This document shows positions 44,201 to 56,200 of a stretch of 64,000 nt of DNA, piece after piece. The position numbers and the translations under genes are program-made. A model generated the notes under the pieces. That model made no database searches and was not told the origin of the DNA. It saw nothing but the letters and a program-made list of their open reading frames with translations. The first letter of the stretch is position 1. Every line of letters starts with the position of its first letter. The DNA comes from Seriola aureovittata (taxonomy: Eukaryota; Chordata; Actinopteri; Carangiformes; Carangidae), in assembly GCF_021018895.1 (NCBI RefSeq), contig NC_079377.1:11290501-11354500 (forward strand), given 5' to 3'.

Positions 44201-47200
44201 CCTACGGAAGGCAAGGTCTACTGTGTGATGAACGTGAGTGTTACAAAGAGCAGCTCCACTCAGATCAACGCAGCGTAGATTTAGCAGCATTATTAAGAGG
44301 CTGATCTGCAAACAGTTGGTGAATGAGAGCCTTGAGCAGTTGGCAGAATGAGAGCCTGTTGTTAAGTAAAGGGATTAATGAAACTAAATTCTGCTGAAAA
44401 AGCAGAAACGTCTTCCTGCAGCAATAGTCCGATAATCAAAGCAAAACTCACAGCTGCTTTGCTGAATATTCCAAAAGACTCTTTTTAGTTCATAAGATCT
44501 TTATTCCAAACATCTGTAATTCCAGCACAGCACAGACTCAAAGTAACTTTTATTGGTAATTTATCTCTAAAAATGTGAGGCGGCTGCTGTACCTTACCTA
44601 GGGTGTCGATGTGTTCTCACATTACCAGAGATGTTAATAAGCTAGCTCACTGTCACATCTGCCCATCTGTGGTCACTTATTTTCCCTTTCATTATAGGCT
44701 GCTGTTTAACATAATACCCTGGCATATATTAACTTTCTATTTCTATCACACAACTCCACAGCTATGAAAAAAGAAAAAGAAGAAATTTCATCAAGGGACA
44801 TGAAATGCTGACTGGCTAACTAGAACTAATAATTTCTGAGCTGTTAGCATTTTGACTCTTGAATCAGTTTATAATAGTCATGCAGTTATCTAACAACAGA
44901 AACCAAAAACATATCATTGATGGGATCTGTACATGTTATATACAGAATTGTTGAAATATTGAAACACAAATACAGGTGTTATAAGTGATCTCCACCTAAG
45001 CCTAAGTCATTGAAAAGCAGCAGTTGTTGAACTGACTAAAGGAGCTAGCTTCTTTCGCTACGTAGCCAATATTAGCATTACCAGCTGTTTACTTAGCAGT
45101 CAAGAAGAAATGTTTTGAGTTGAGCATCAAACTTCATTCCTTTACTAATCAAGAGCTGTCTCCAGTGGTGGAAAGCAAACCTCTTATTTCGCTTCTCTTT
45201 CTCTCACTTCTTTTCTTCTGCTTAAGTTAGCATGCTAACCAGCTAGCCGCAGCCAAGTAGTCTGAAGAAGTGGTGCTGCTCAATGGGGCATATAACCTAT
45301 TGTCTTGTAAACGCAACGATGACTGAAGCTCTAGGCAAGACTGGGAAGTAAACAGCTGTTAATGCTAATGCTGGTTTTGTAGCAATAGAAAAGCTTAATA
45401 AATAGGTCTTTTAACATAAGAAATGAACCACATATACTGGACAACTCAACTCACTGTTAAACTTGCTATGTTTTTACATGCCTCTGGGGATCCAAACTGA
45501 AATATCTTACAAACCTCCAGGTGGTTTCTTTGGATGTTTCCTCAAACTTTTAATTTGCTTTGGTTTATGACCAAATACTATGCTTTGTGTTTATTTCTAA
45601 TTTCCAAATATTAGCACTCTGATAGGCAAAACTTAGATGGTGAACATGGTAAACATTTCACCTGCTAAACGTCAGCATGTTACCATTGTCATTGTGCACG
45701 TTAGCATGCTTATGTTAGCTTGCTGATGTTAGCATTTAGCTTTTCCAAAGTAGAGCCTCACCAATGACCAAACATTTACTGCCATATTTCTGCGTAGGCT
45801 ATATGATGTAAACAACTCAGCAAATCATGTACCAAAATTTTCAGAGACTTTCCAAAGTTTTGTTCTGACATTAATTTTTCTAGTCGGAAACAAATTTTTC
45901 AGATTATTCTGACACCAAATGAATGCAGCATCATATATGTATTTCGAATGATCTAGAAATGATAGTAAGGTAATTTTCAATTCTTAATTAATATATTTTC
46001 TAAATAGAAATACCATGAAAAGGGTTAGGGGGCTTTACAGGCTATGGTTTTGAGAAACAAAGGGTTTTGCTTGACTGAACTGACTGTAGGAGCAGCAGGG
46101 TGCTTGGCATATAAGTTGCTCAGCCATGCCACATCCCCTGTCAAACTCTCAGCACCCACATACCAAACAGAGTAATCTAACCTTTCAGTGTCACACTATG
46201 TATATGGCTGACATTTGAATTTTAATCCTGATATCATCAGATAAGATCAGAGTCAAAAGTGATAACTCCTAAAGTCTTCCTGCCTCTCACGGCTTTTTTG
46301 TACTTGTTACTTGTAGAACTTTTCCTCATGTATTATCCTTAGCAAAATACTGTCGCTGAAAGCATGGTAATTGTTTTTTTTTTTTTTATTCTCTATTTGA
46401 GAAAAACCTTAAGTTGAAACAGTGATGTGATTTTTTCTAAATGTAATATTTTCTGTTCTTTCTTCCCACATGTGCTTTAATAGATGAGGATGGTCTGTGA
46501 ACACGCAGGAAATGGAGGAAAGGGAAGACTAGGAAGTGGTATTGATGCCTCAAGAGTTGAGCTCGTGAAACATTAATGGATATTTAAGATAACTTCACTC
46601 AGAATTATTAATGGTCTACCTTTGTACACAAGTTGCCCATACCTCCTGTTAAGGATTCATGTTAAGAATTAATAGAGTACTGAAAACAATACACTGAATG
46701 TGAAGTGTACAGTAATGCTAGCACAGTTCCACCACTTGCAAATGTGCTTATCATTTTAATTTCAAATTAATGTTGTCAAGTCTGAGTGCACAAAGCAGGA
46801 AAAATAATGCTAACACTGCTTAAATAGTCGAATAACAAACACACAAACAGCCAAGTGTAGATATAGTTATGTAATGCAATCTGTTTTTAGTACATTATAT
46901 TTCCATAGATACATCTCATACAGTCCGATCTCAAAGGATTTCATGTTTGTGCTTAAACACTCAAACACTAGCATTATTCTCCATCAGCACATCAGTCTAG
47001 TATTGATTTAGTGAAATTTCTGTTAACCTTGCATTGTTCTGAGACTGAAAAGAATATAATAGTATACTGTACACAGCACCTCTAACTCAGGAAACGTGTT
47101 GTTTTCCAGCTGCTCTGTGCCCACCATGTACACGCAGTTTTTTGTCAGAATGAATTTTACAATCCAGTGCAACATGTCTTTCGGTTTTTCTTCTGCCGCT

Positions 47201-50200
47201 CCTATTCAATTGCACCATATTACACAAATACCCAGAAAAGTGGAAATACTATGTTATATTATTTCATTTCTGTGGATGCATTTCACAGAGGCAGCTCATG
47301 AGGCAGTTTTTTGGTGCTATTTTCTAACCACTACTTTCACCAGCACTGAGCAGTATTTCAAAGTGTTGCACAACGATGAGTTAGCCAACAGAAACTATTG
47401 ACTAAGAACACATACATGTATGTAAATGTATGAAAACTATGCTCATGCCATATGCCTGAGAATAAGTAGCTGTCCAAATAATGAGTGACTCTTCAGCTCA
47501 CCCAAAGGTGTGATAGCTCAAAAATATGGGGCAAAGTTTTTTGATATCCATCTGATGTAGATGGTGTGTTTTGTTTTGGAAATTTGCAATGATAGACACT
47601 TACAATGTCCAGTTTCTGTGGACAGAGGTCTTGATTTAACTGTATTCTGTCTTTCTCTGTAACCATCCTATATACCAAAACTAGGTGACAAAACTTTAGG
47701 ATATAATGGCACTTGATATGGAAACATGACAAACAGTAAAAATATTCTGATAAAATGATGTAATTAGATGATCTAATATTATGCAGTATAAAACAGTTAC
47801 TGACTAACAGTAACTTCATATCACATTTGTAGCAATAGAAATTTGTATTAATTCTTGCTCATCTAAAATGAGCTAATATCAGTTTAGATTAGTAGAGTAA
47901 GGTAAATAGCCCATTCATAAACACATGATGGTTTATATATTCTTATCTGATCTGAACGTGTGGGGAAAGCACACACACACACACACACACAGAGCTCAAT
48001 TGTTGTTACAGAACAAAAAGATCATCGTTTATATGATTAATTCCATCACACAACAGTTTAAAAAAAATAAGATGTAGCTCTAACACTGAGGCCATTCAGT
48101 GAAACAACAGGCAAATACAGCTCTACCAGACTAGAAATGATAACAGAAGCATTTCCAGCTTTATTAATAATTTAACAGCCAAACAGAGCTGAGGGCAGTC
48201 GCAGAGGGGAGCTCTGAACTCCTCTTAGCCGTCGCCTGGGGCTGCAGAAGAATATGCAAGGTGTTTGCAGTGAAGAAGAGCAGTTTTGTGTTTAAATCCT
48301 CACTGGTTTGTAAAAAGGAAAACATACACACACACACACACACGCACAGACACACATAGAGCAGCATGTAATTTTGAATGAGCGAGGGGAAATTTACATT
48401 GAGTCCCCACTGTAAAATCAAGTAGATGGGTACGCTGAGATGGGATACATGAGAGAGCATTATTGAATCAACCATGCGTTCTGAATAAGTAAACTTGAGA
48501 TTGTAATTGAATCACCGGGATTATTGTGCTACCCTCGTGAACACTGGGAATGAAGCGATGCTTTCTTGCCAGAGCCCTTCCTAAACAGCTACTAATGAAA
48601 ATAGAAAAGGACTGAAGAGGTGATAGTATTTGAAAACAGGTCATCGTCTAATAGCATTCAGAAAAGAAAATATTTCACTAATCCCTGGTTTGTATTGTGT
48701 AGCAATAGTGCCATCTTTTGGTAACATGTGAAGGAGATGATGAATCAGCCCTCCTAATACTTTTTCTTATTCCTCTATTATCCCATTTTAACACAAATGT
48801 GATCTTTTAAATGTGTCTGTTTTGCAGCCATCAACATAACTCGTGCCAGATTCAGCGGGAGTGATGAGTTTGGTTACACCTCCTTTGTGGCTTATTCCTC
48901 CATCCCGAGCCTCAGTCTGTTCTACGAGTTCAAACTGAAGTTCACACTCGCCAGCAATTCATCCGCTGTGAAAGACAACCTGATCCTGTTCGCTGGGCAT
49001 AAAGGACAAGGTGAGCTCAATCCTGACACGCCGCACAGCAATTTAAAATAATTCTTACGGTCAAATGAAAAGAGGAAAGCAACTTTGAGATGTCTCCTTA
49101 GTTGGATTTGAGTTGTCAAACTTCATTAAGGATTTTAAAGGAAATGCAATTGCAGTTTTGAGGGGATTCACCCGCTGTGTATGTTAATGCGCTATCTAAT
49201 AGATTTCTACTCTCTTCTGAGATCCTCTAATCAAGAGGATTCGCTGAGGATTTTCTTTCTTGGCAGATTTTGAGACATTAATAATGAGTCTTCCTGCAGT
49301 CCAGCAATTAATTGATTTCCAGCTAAACTGTTATTGTTCTTGACTCTCAAAAAGAAGCGTGTTGGCTTTGATCGAATAAAATAAACATGTGAGTCAAGCA
49401 TCTCAAAAGTATTAGCGTTAATTGCCTTAAACAGACTTTGAGGCGTAGGTGCTCTGTGATGCTGTCAGCAGCCATCCCGTTAAATTAGGATCTCCTTTCT
49501 GCGAGGGTCAGGTGTGGTGGCAGGTAACCACCGTGTGTCACTGTCTCCGGAATATTTCATCAAAAGATGGAGAAAGGAAAAAAAAAAAAAAAAAAAAAAC
49601 ACAAGATCTTGTGGATCTCCTGCACTTGTTTTCTCTTGAGAATACAGTTCATCATGGTGGAGGCAAAAACACAACAGGAGCAATATGAATAATGAAACAC
49701 TTGTCAGGAGAGTGAGCAGCCGTGTTGGAAACGGTACAAATTCAAAGGCACAACATAAGAACAGATGAAATACGAACACTTCACATAGTAATTGGTTTAA
49801 TGAAGTGGCTTCTTTAAGCACCACCAGCGAGGAATGGAGCAGAGTTCATTCTTTGATGGCAGTCATCAAGTTGCATGAAATTAAACAAGTAGTGAGGCAA
49901 AATAAATAATAAAACACATGGTAATGTAAATTTAATCTTAAAGTCCACAAATGTATTATTTATTCTAAATGTTTGCTACAGATGTAATGTTTATATCTTT
50001 TTATTTGAATGTGTTTTCAGTGTTTTTAGCGGGAAGTGTTATGTATTCCATATTTTGAGTCTGCTTGTGCTAATAGCAAACTTTTCACATGTTTTGCAGG
50101 AAATGATGGCGATGACTTCCTCGTTTTGGGAATACGAAATGGCCGAGTTGTGCATAAATTCAACCTCGGATCAGGCGTAGCCACCATAGTCAGTGATCGA

Positions 50201-53200
50201 CTGAACCACCAGATCAACATTCACACTGTTACATTTGGAAGGTCCAAGAAAACAGGATGGCTGAAGGTGATTGGATGATTAGTGAAGTGTCAGCTTTGGG
50301 AAAAAAAACGAAAAGACTAGGCAATGCCTACATGCTGTACACATATACTGATGAGAGATCCTTTAAAGGAAAGCAGCTAGTAAGGTGTAAATATTGAATG
50401 ATTCCACCTCTAAAGATACTTCAAATGAAAAAATATGAGAAGGAAAAATTCTTATAACTATGTCCACACTAAGGCCGTGATGAGATGTCACTTTACTTTA
50501 GAATAGATTTAACTTTAACAGAACCAGTGCAACTAAATACAGTTAACACAGTTTAGCATCTAAATAGTTGCAAAAGTGCATATAGAGATACTGTATATAA
50601 AGGATAAACTAGTGTACAGAATGAATAATATGGGAGGTCTAGAAAGATGGTATGTAGGCAGAATATGTTGGGATCCACTGTTACCGAACAATATTCCCTC
50701 ATTTGATCTCATCAAACCGCTCTGTGACCCGCACTCTCCCAAACTCTTCCAGGTGTGGGTGGCGTAGGCTTCTAAATGGTGTTATAGTGAGGCGAATGTT
50801 TTTCTTGGAGCACCTCAGGTTCCAGATCATTTCTGTCCAATGATCAGGTAGAACAGGATGTTCACATAATGTAAGTGCAGTTGAGAAATCTGCAGCAACA
50901 GTGAGATGCCAGCGAGTCAGCCGAAGGGCCGAGATCCCTGGGGAGCTGATGCTTCGAAGAATTTAGTCTGTTCAGAGGTAAAAGAACGGAACTATACAGT
51001 ATCAGCTACTGTGAATGATAAGTGGACGCAGGCTGAATAACTCGGTGATCAATGCAAGGTCATACATTTTGTCAGCCTTGCCAGCCAGTCTTTCAAATGA
51101 ATTGTGCCCCCACACTGACGCTTACAGATGTAAGACTCCTGCTTTAGTATTGACATTTTGACTATGTCTTTCTTAGCTTGATGGACAACGTAACAGGACG
51201 GGATCGTCTCCAGGACCTCTGGTGGGCCTCAATGTTTTCAACCAGCTCTTTGTAGGTGGATATAATGAGTACACCCCAGAGCTACTCCCTCTTGGCTCCA
51301 GGTTCCGGCATGGCTTCCAGGGTAAGACTGCTACGGCTTCATTACAAACCCAACACTGCTGTCTGCAGTAAGAGCACTGGGGCTTGGAGTCTCTCTCAGG
51401 ATCTCTGTTTCTTTGTAAGCAGAGAGGAAGGTGTGTAATGAAAAGGGAGTTACAGGCTCAGACCAGAGCACAGAGCTTGGTTAGAGCTAGCCTGATTGTA
51501 TCTGCACCCTTTAATGACTTCACACACACACACACACACAGTTGTGTGTTTGGTGCAAATCTATTCCACAGCTGATAGGTCACTTGAACAAGGGTGCCAT
51601 ACAAATAATCTTTGTCATCATCAGCATCATTTATGCTCTCTCTCTCTCAGGTGTAGGAATGTATTCTGCAGGGCATTCATTGTGGCTGCTAATGTGCTGA
51701 GCTGTGGAGCGAAATTGCCATAACCGTAATAATGACAACAGCTATGAATATCATCATAACCATATTCAGCAGTCTCTGTACTATAGCAATGAAGCTTGTT
51801 ATTACAAATGTCATGGCAGATCCATTTCAGGTGAACAAGAGGTTTTCATGTTTAAAGACGGGAGCGATTTTGTGTGTTTGCTTATTTATCATTATATAAT
51901 TCATTTTTCTGCTCACCAAATAAAGCTTCAAAAATCAAATCAGCTCTGGAGAAGCGTCAGTTTGCCCAGGCTGTATCAGACCGTCATAGTCCCCTGTGTT
52001 GGTGAGCACTACCTGAGCCGGGCGACACTGGTGGAACCATAACCTTTCTGCTCGGGATGTAATGAGAACTCATGAGCGTCTAATCAGATCTGTGTGACCT
52101 TCCTCGAGCCCTAATCATGATGGCTGGCAGTGAACACACTGATAATGCACTTCACTCCCAGTTATCAACAGATCCTCACTCCCCTGTGGAAAGGTGGCAG
52201 AGGAGGCACTGTGGCTGCTGGGAAAAAAAAAAAAAAAAAAAAATCAGTTACCCAGTTTGAGCTGTTGATCAAATAACAAGAAATGGGGAAGTTTGTGTTT
52301 GCGTTTGTCTATTTAAATCTCTGTTTTCATGCTGTTTTCATGCTGTTTTCATGCTGTTTTCATGCTGTTTTCATGCGGTCATTTGCTAAAAGAGATCTTG
52401 AACCTGTTGAACCGCAGTCATTTTTTTCTGGATTTTTAAATATTGCCATGAGAAATGAGCAGAAAATGTTATTCTGAAACAATTTGAAAGTTTTGTCAGA
52501 AAATGTTTTCTGCAAAAACAAATTGACTCCACGTTTTCTCTAAGGTATAATTGTCATCGTCAGGTTTACTGGTTCGCTTACAAAAGGCGGACTATGCAGC
52601 CAAAACAAAAATAACCAGCTTTTGTTATCTTCCTTATAAATCTGCTTCGCTTTTCGATGGTCTGTGTTTTAGCCCGCCGCAACCATCACTTGAGTCTGCC
52701 AAGTAGACAGCATCATGCCTTGAATATTCATGAATGAGCATGACATTTCCCCTGCATCCTGTTTATGCCAATGACTAATGCAGCAGAGAGAAGGGAGTCT
52801 GCATGTGCAGATGAGTACAAGGCTTGTGCTCAGGCCTTGTATTTATAGAAGGCCCTGTGCTCTGCAGGTACGGGCCAAAGCAAATATTGTCTTGATAAAA
52901 TTGAATTATGAAAGCAAAAAGCAAATATGATGAGGGGGATGCATGATGACAGGAAGGGGGGGGCACTTGGATTCAAAACGTCTGAAATCTTGGGTGTCAG
53001 GTGTAGAGACTTTATTCCATCAAATTCAAATTCAGCATTGAATAAAGATGTGCAGATTTAAGTATGTATCTTTGATATAAAAGCCTGTGTTGTCACATGA
53101 TAAAACAAACAACCATCAAAGGGATTTGTTTTAAACTCTGCACACATTATGAGAGGTGTTTTCCTTCTTACGGGCCTTATTTCAGTAGGAAACAGAACTC

Positions 53201-56200
53201 GGATCTTAATCACATCTTAGAGTCGACCCTTTTGTCGTCATACGAGCAAAACAAAGAATTCTTGTTTCCTCTGATAATCCTCTTTCAGATAAACGAAAGA
53301 TATCTCTCTGACATTCAGTTTGGCTGCCGGTGTGTTTGTTCTTTTCGAAGGGTGCATTTTTGATGTGCAGTTTCGCACAAGAAGAGACAGAAAGTTCCAA
53401 GTACTGGGACAGCCTGCGGGACATCCAGCCTTCGGGCGCAGTGTGGGTCAATGTGGAGTCACGCCGTGCGTTCATATTCACTGCAGGAACGGGGGAACAT
53501 GCGTGGACTCCGGCTCATCTGTGTAGTAAGTGGAGGGAAAAAGACAAAAAAACAATTTGGATTAATTTTCTGATTATTTATGATTCCACTCATGAATAAC
53601 ACATGATTGGCCTTATTATTGAGTGGCATGCACCCAAAAACTCTCTCTCTCTCTCTGTGTTCTGTTGTGACTAGACTGCAATAACCTACAGAAAATCAGT
53701 TACACAGTGCAAGTATAGCGAAAGGAAATGTCAGTGTTTACAAGCTCTTCACAGCGTCTGACTGTGTCCGTCTGCAGTTGCCAGTGCCCATTTGGATGGA
53801 AGGGAGCACTCTGTTCTGAGACCGTGTCTGTGTGTGATGTCGAGCACAGTCCCCCTCCTCTGTGTGCCCACGGCTCCACCTGCATCCCTCTCCCAAGTGG
53901 ATATACCTGCCAGTGCCCCCTTGGGACTGCAGGGCTTTACTGCGAGCAAGGTTGCATCACTGAGCCCTAACTGCACCGTCACATAAGTTATTTATTTATT
54001 TAATGAGACAAGACCGCCGCTATTCAATTATTTAACCGCTGTATTGTTTTGCCTGTTCAGCTGTGACCATCAGTGATCCATTCTTCAGCGGGAACCTGTC
54101 TTCATGGATGTCTTTCCCACCTATGAGCATTAGACACAGGACTGCTTTGCAGCTGCAGTTCCAGCCGTTGTCACCAGAGGGCATCCTGGTCTACACTGCA
54201 CAGCATCTCAGTGCAAGAGCAGGTGAGGACATTCACTTCCATAGTTAGGGCCATTAATAGACAAAATACTGTGTTGACTGTGCAAGAGTGTAAGAACCTG
54301 GAACACTGTTTTTTCTCTCCCTGTCCTGCCACCATGACTCACATTATATGATAAAACCAATCATTCTTTCTTCCAACAGTATAACAAAAGAATAGTACAT
54401 AATAAAAAATTTGCACTTAACTCTGCAAATATGCTCCATTGTGTAGATGATGTAATGCAATTTTTTGAGCACCTTCCATAATTCTATAAATTCAAAGGAA
54501 AAATTGTATGAAACTAACAATTTCATGTTAAAATGCACCTGAAAAGAGGTTCTTTTGGCATATTGGTATCATTGTGTATTGATACCACAGGTATGTTAGA
54601 TGGAAATGAATATATTAAAATAATTGTTTTTAAAATTAGTACTGTAGCTAAACTGGCATCACTGGCATAACTACTGATGTGCAAAGTAAAACTGATTTTA
54701 GTAAATGTCGAACTGTTTAATTAGCAGCATTTTACAGACAGACCATTCCAAAAACTATGTCAACAATAATGCCGCCAGTGGCAACTATCGGGGTCCAAGC
54801 AGCTCGCAAGCATTTAAATACCACAAATACCAATTGCTATTGAATTTTGGCTGAAGCAGGACTGAAGCCTCTGAGGGATGGGTCGGATTGGGACACACGT
54901 CTTACATCTAAGAAAACATGCAGTGAGGCCACTTTGTCAGTAAAGCTTCTCATGAAGAACTTAAAAAGAAAACAGGTTGCCAGTCGTGTTAAACTGTTTC
55001 AGCACTGAGGACAGCATGTGGCACCCCTGCACATCGATTGGGGAACGTTAATAGACAGCAACAGGGAGGTGCACTGTCTCAGTACCATCCCTATTTACAC
55101 AGGAACAGCATAAACAAAATAGACATGGCAGTCTACAACACAGTACAAGGCTTATCCAAATGCATCGTACACAGTCTACAACACCCCAGGCAGTGACACC
55201 AACAGGTCCTGAGATGCGGTAAACATGAGGTCAAATAACAGATTTATCAAACATTCGGAATAATTTCTTGATATATACAAGAAAAGATAATAATATGAAG
55301 CCATAAGTCACAGTTAAAGTGTTTAAACTGTAAATAGTATTTAAAGTTGTTTCTTCACTTCATTTACTGTGTACTTTGACATGACAGAACAACAGGACCA
55401 GTAAACAGGAAAATTAAAAGTGCTCAAACTCAGTGGTATGACTTAAAAGTGTGTAGACTTTTATGTAGCAGGGGAGACAGACGGGATGATATGCAGCAAA
55501 GATGATAATAAGATAATGATGATCTCATTAATTAATTAATCAATTAATTAATCACTATTATTTTATAATTTAATATTATATATATTGTTATAGGTAATAT
55601 TTATATAACATTTCATATTAATGTCATTAATATATATATTGATATAATTTAATATTATTTATTCATTCATTCATTTAGAACTGGTGGCAATCAAAAGATC
55701 ACATTATTCAAAGGGAAGTGGGGATGCTAGACGCAGTCACAGCTTGTGACCCAGACAAAAAGAACATTATAAGATTCATGGAGAATTTCAGGTTCAACGA
55801 CCTCTCTTGTCTGGCCTTCGAAATGCTAGACAGGAGCCTTTGGGACCGAATGGAGGAGAGGAAGCGGGAGCCATTGAGTGGCAGTGAAATTCGGCCTGTG
55901 ACCCACCAGTTACTGGTTGATTTTGTGCCCTGAAGAATATTGGAATCATGTACACAGACTTGAAACCTGGCAATATTATGCTTGTTAACCACAAGGATCA
56001 GCCATTCAGGATCAAGCTGATCGACTTCGGTCCGGCCCTTCCAGTGAGCCAAGCGGAGGTTGGAATGCTCATGCGGGCAAGTGCAGGGCTCCAGAAGTGA
56101 CCTTGGGCCTCCCTTAGTCTGAATCCGTTGATACGTGGGTAGTGGGCTGCGTCATGGCATTTATGTACTTCTTCTCTTCCCTGGTAACTGTCCATATCAC

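Larger units (their letters stand above)
44234..48827. other. EYS intron (4.6 kb)
   Basis: It contains repeat copy B (45062-45331), a second common fish repeat fragment (45639-45762) and AC microsatellites (47971-47991, 48324-48356). Nothing coding is seen. Confidence 0.7.
51322..53350. other. EYS intron (2.0 kb)
   Basis: It contains a CA tract (51521-51540), an A run near 52226-52243 and an 11-bp minisatellite (52321-52375). Nothing coding is seen. Confidence 0.7.

Noticed and set aside
43754..44278. 174-residue frame over the EYS EGF exon
   Set aside because: It overlaps the true exon in a wrong frame; the correct frame gives two intact EGF modules.
55718..55933. Kinase ORF as a functional gene
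   Set aside because: Frameshifts and stops separate the lysine, catalytic loop, D-F-G and A-P-E blocks, so it is a pseudogene.
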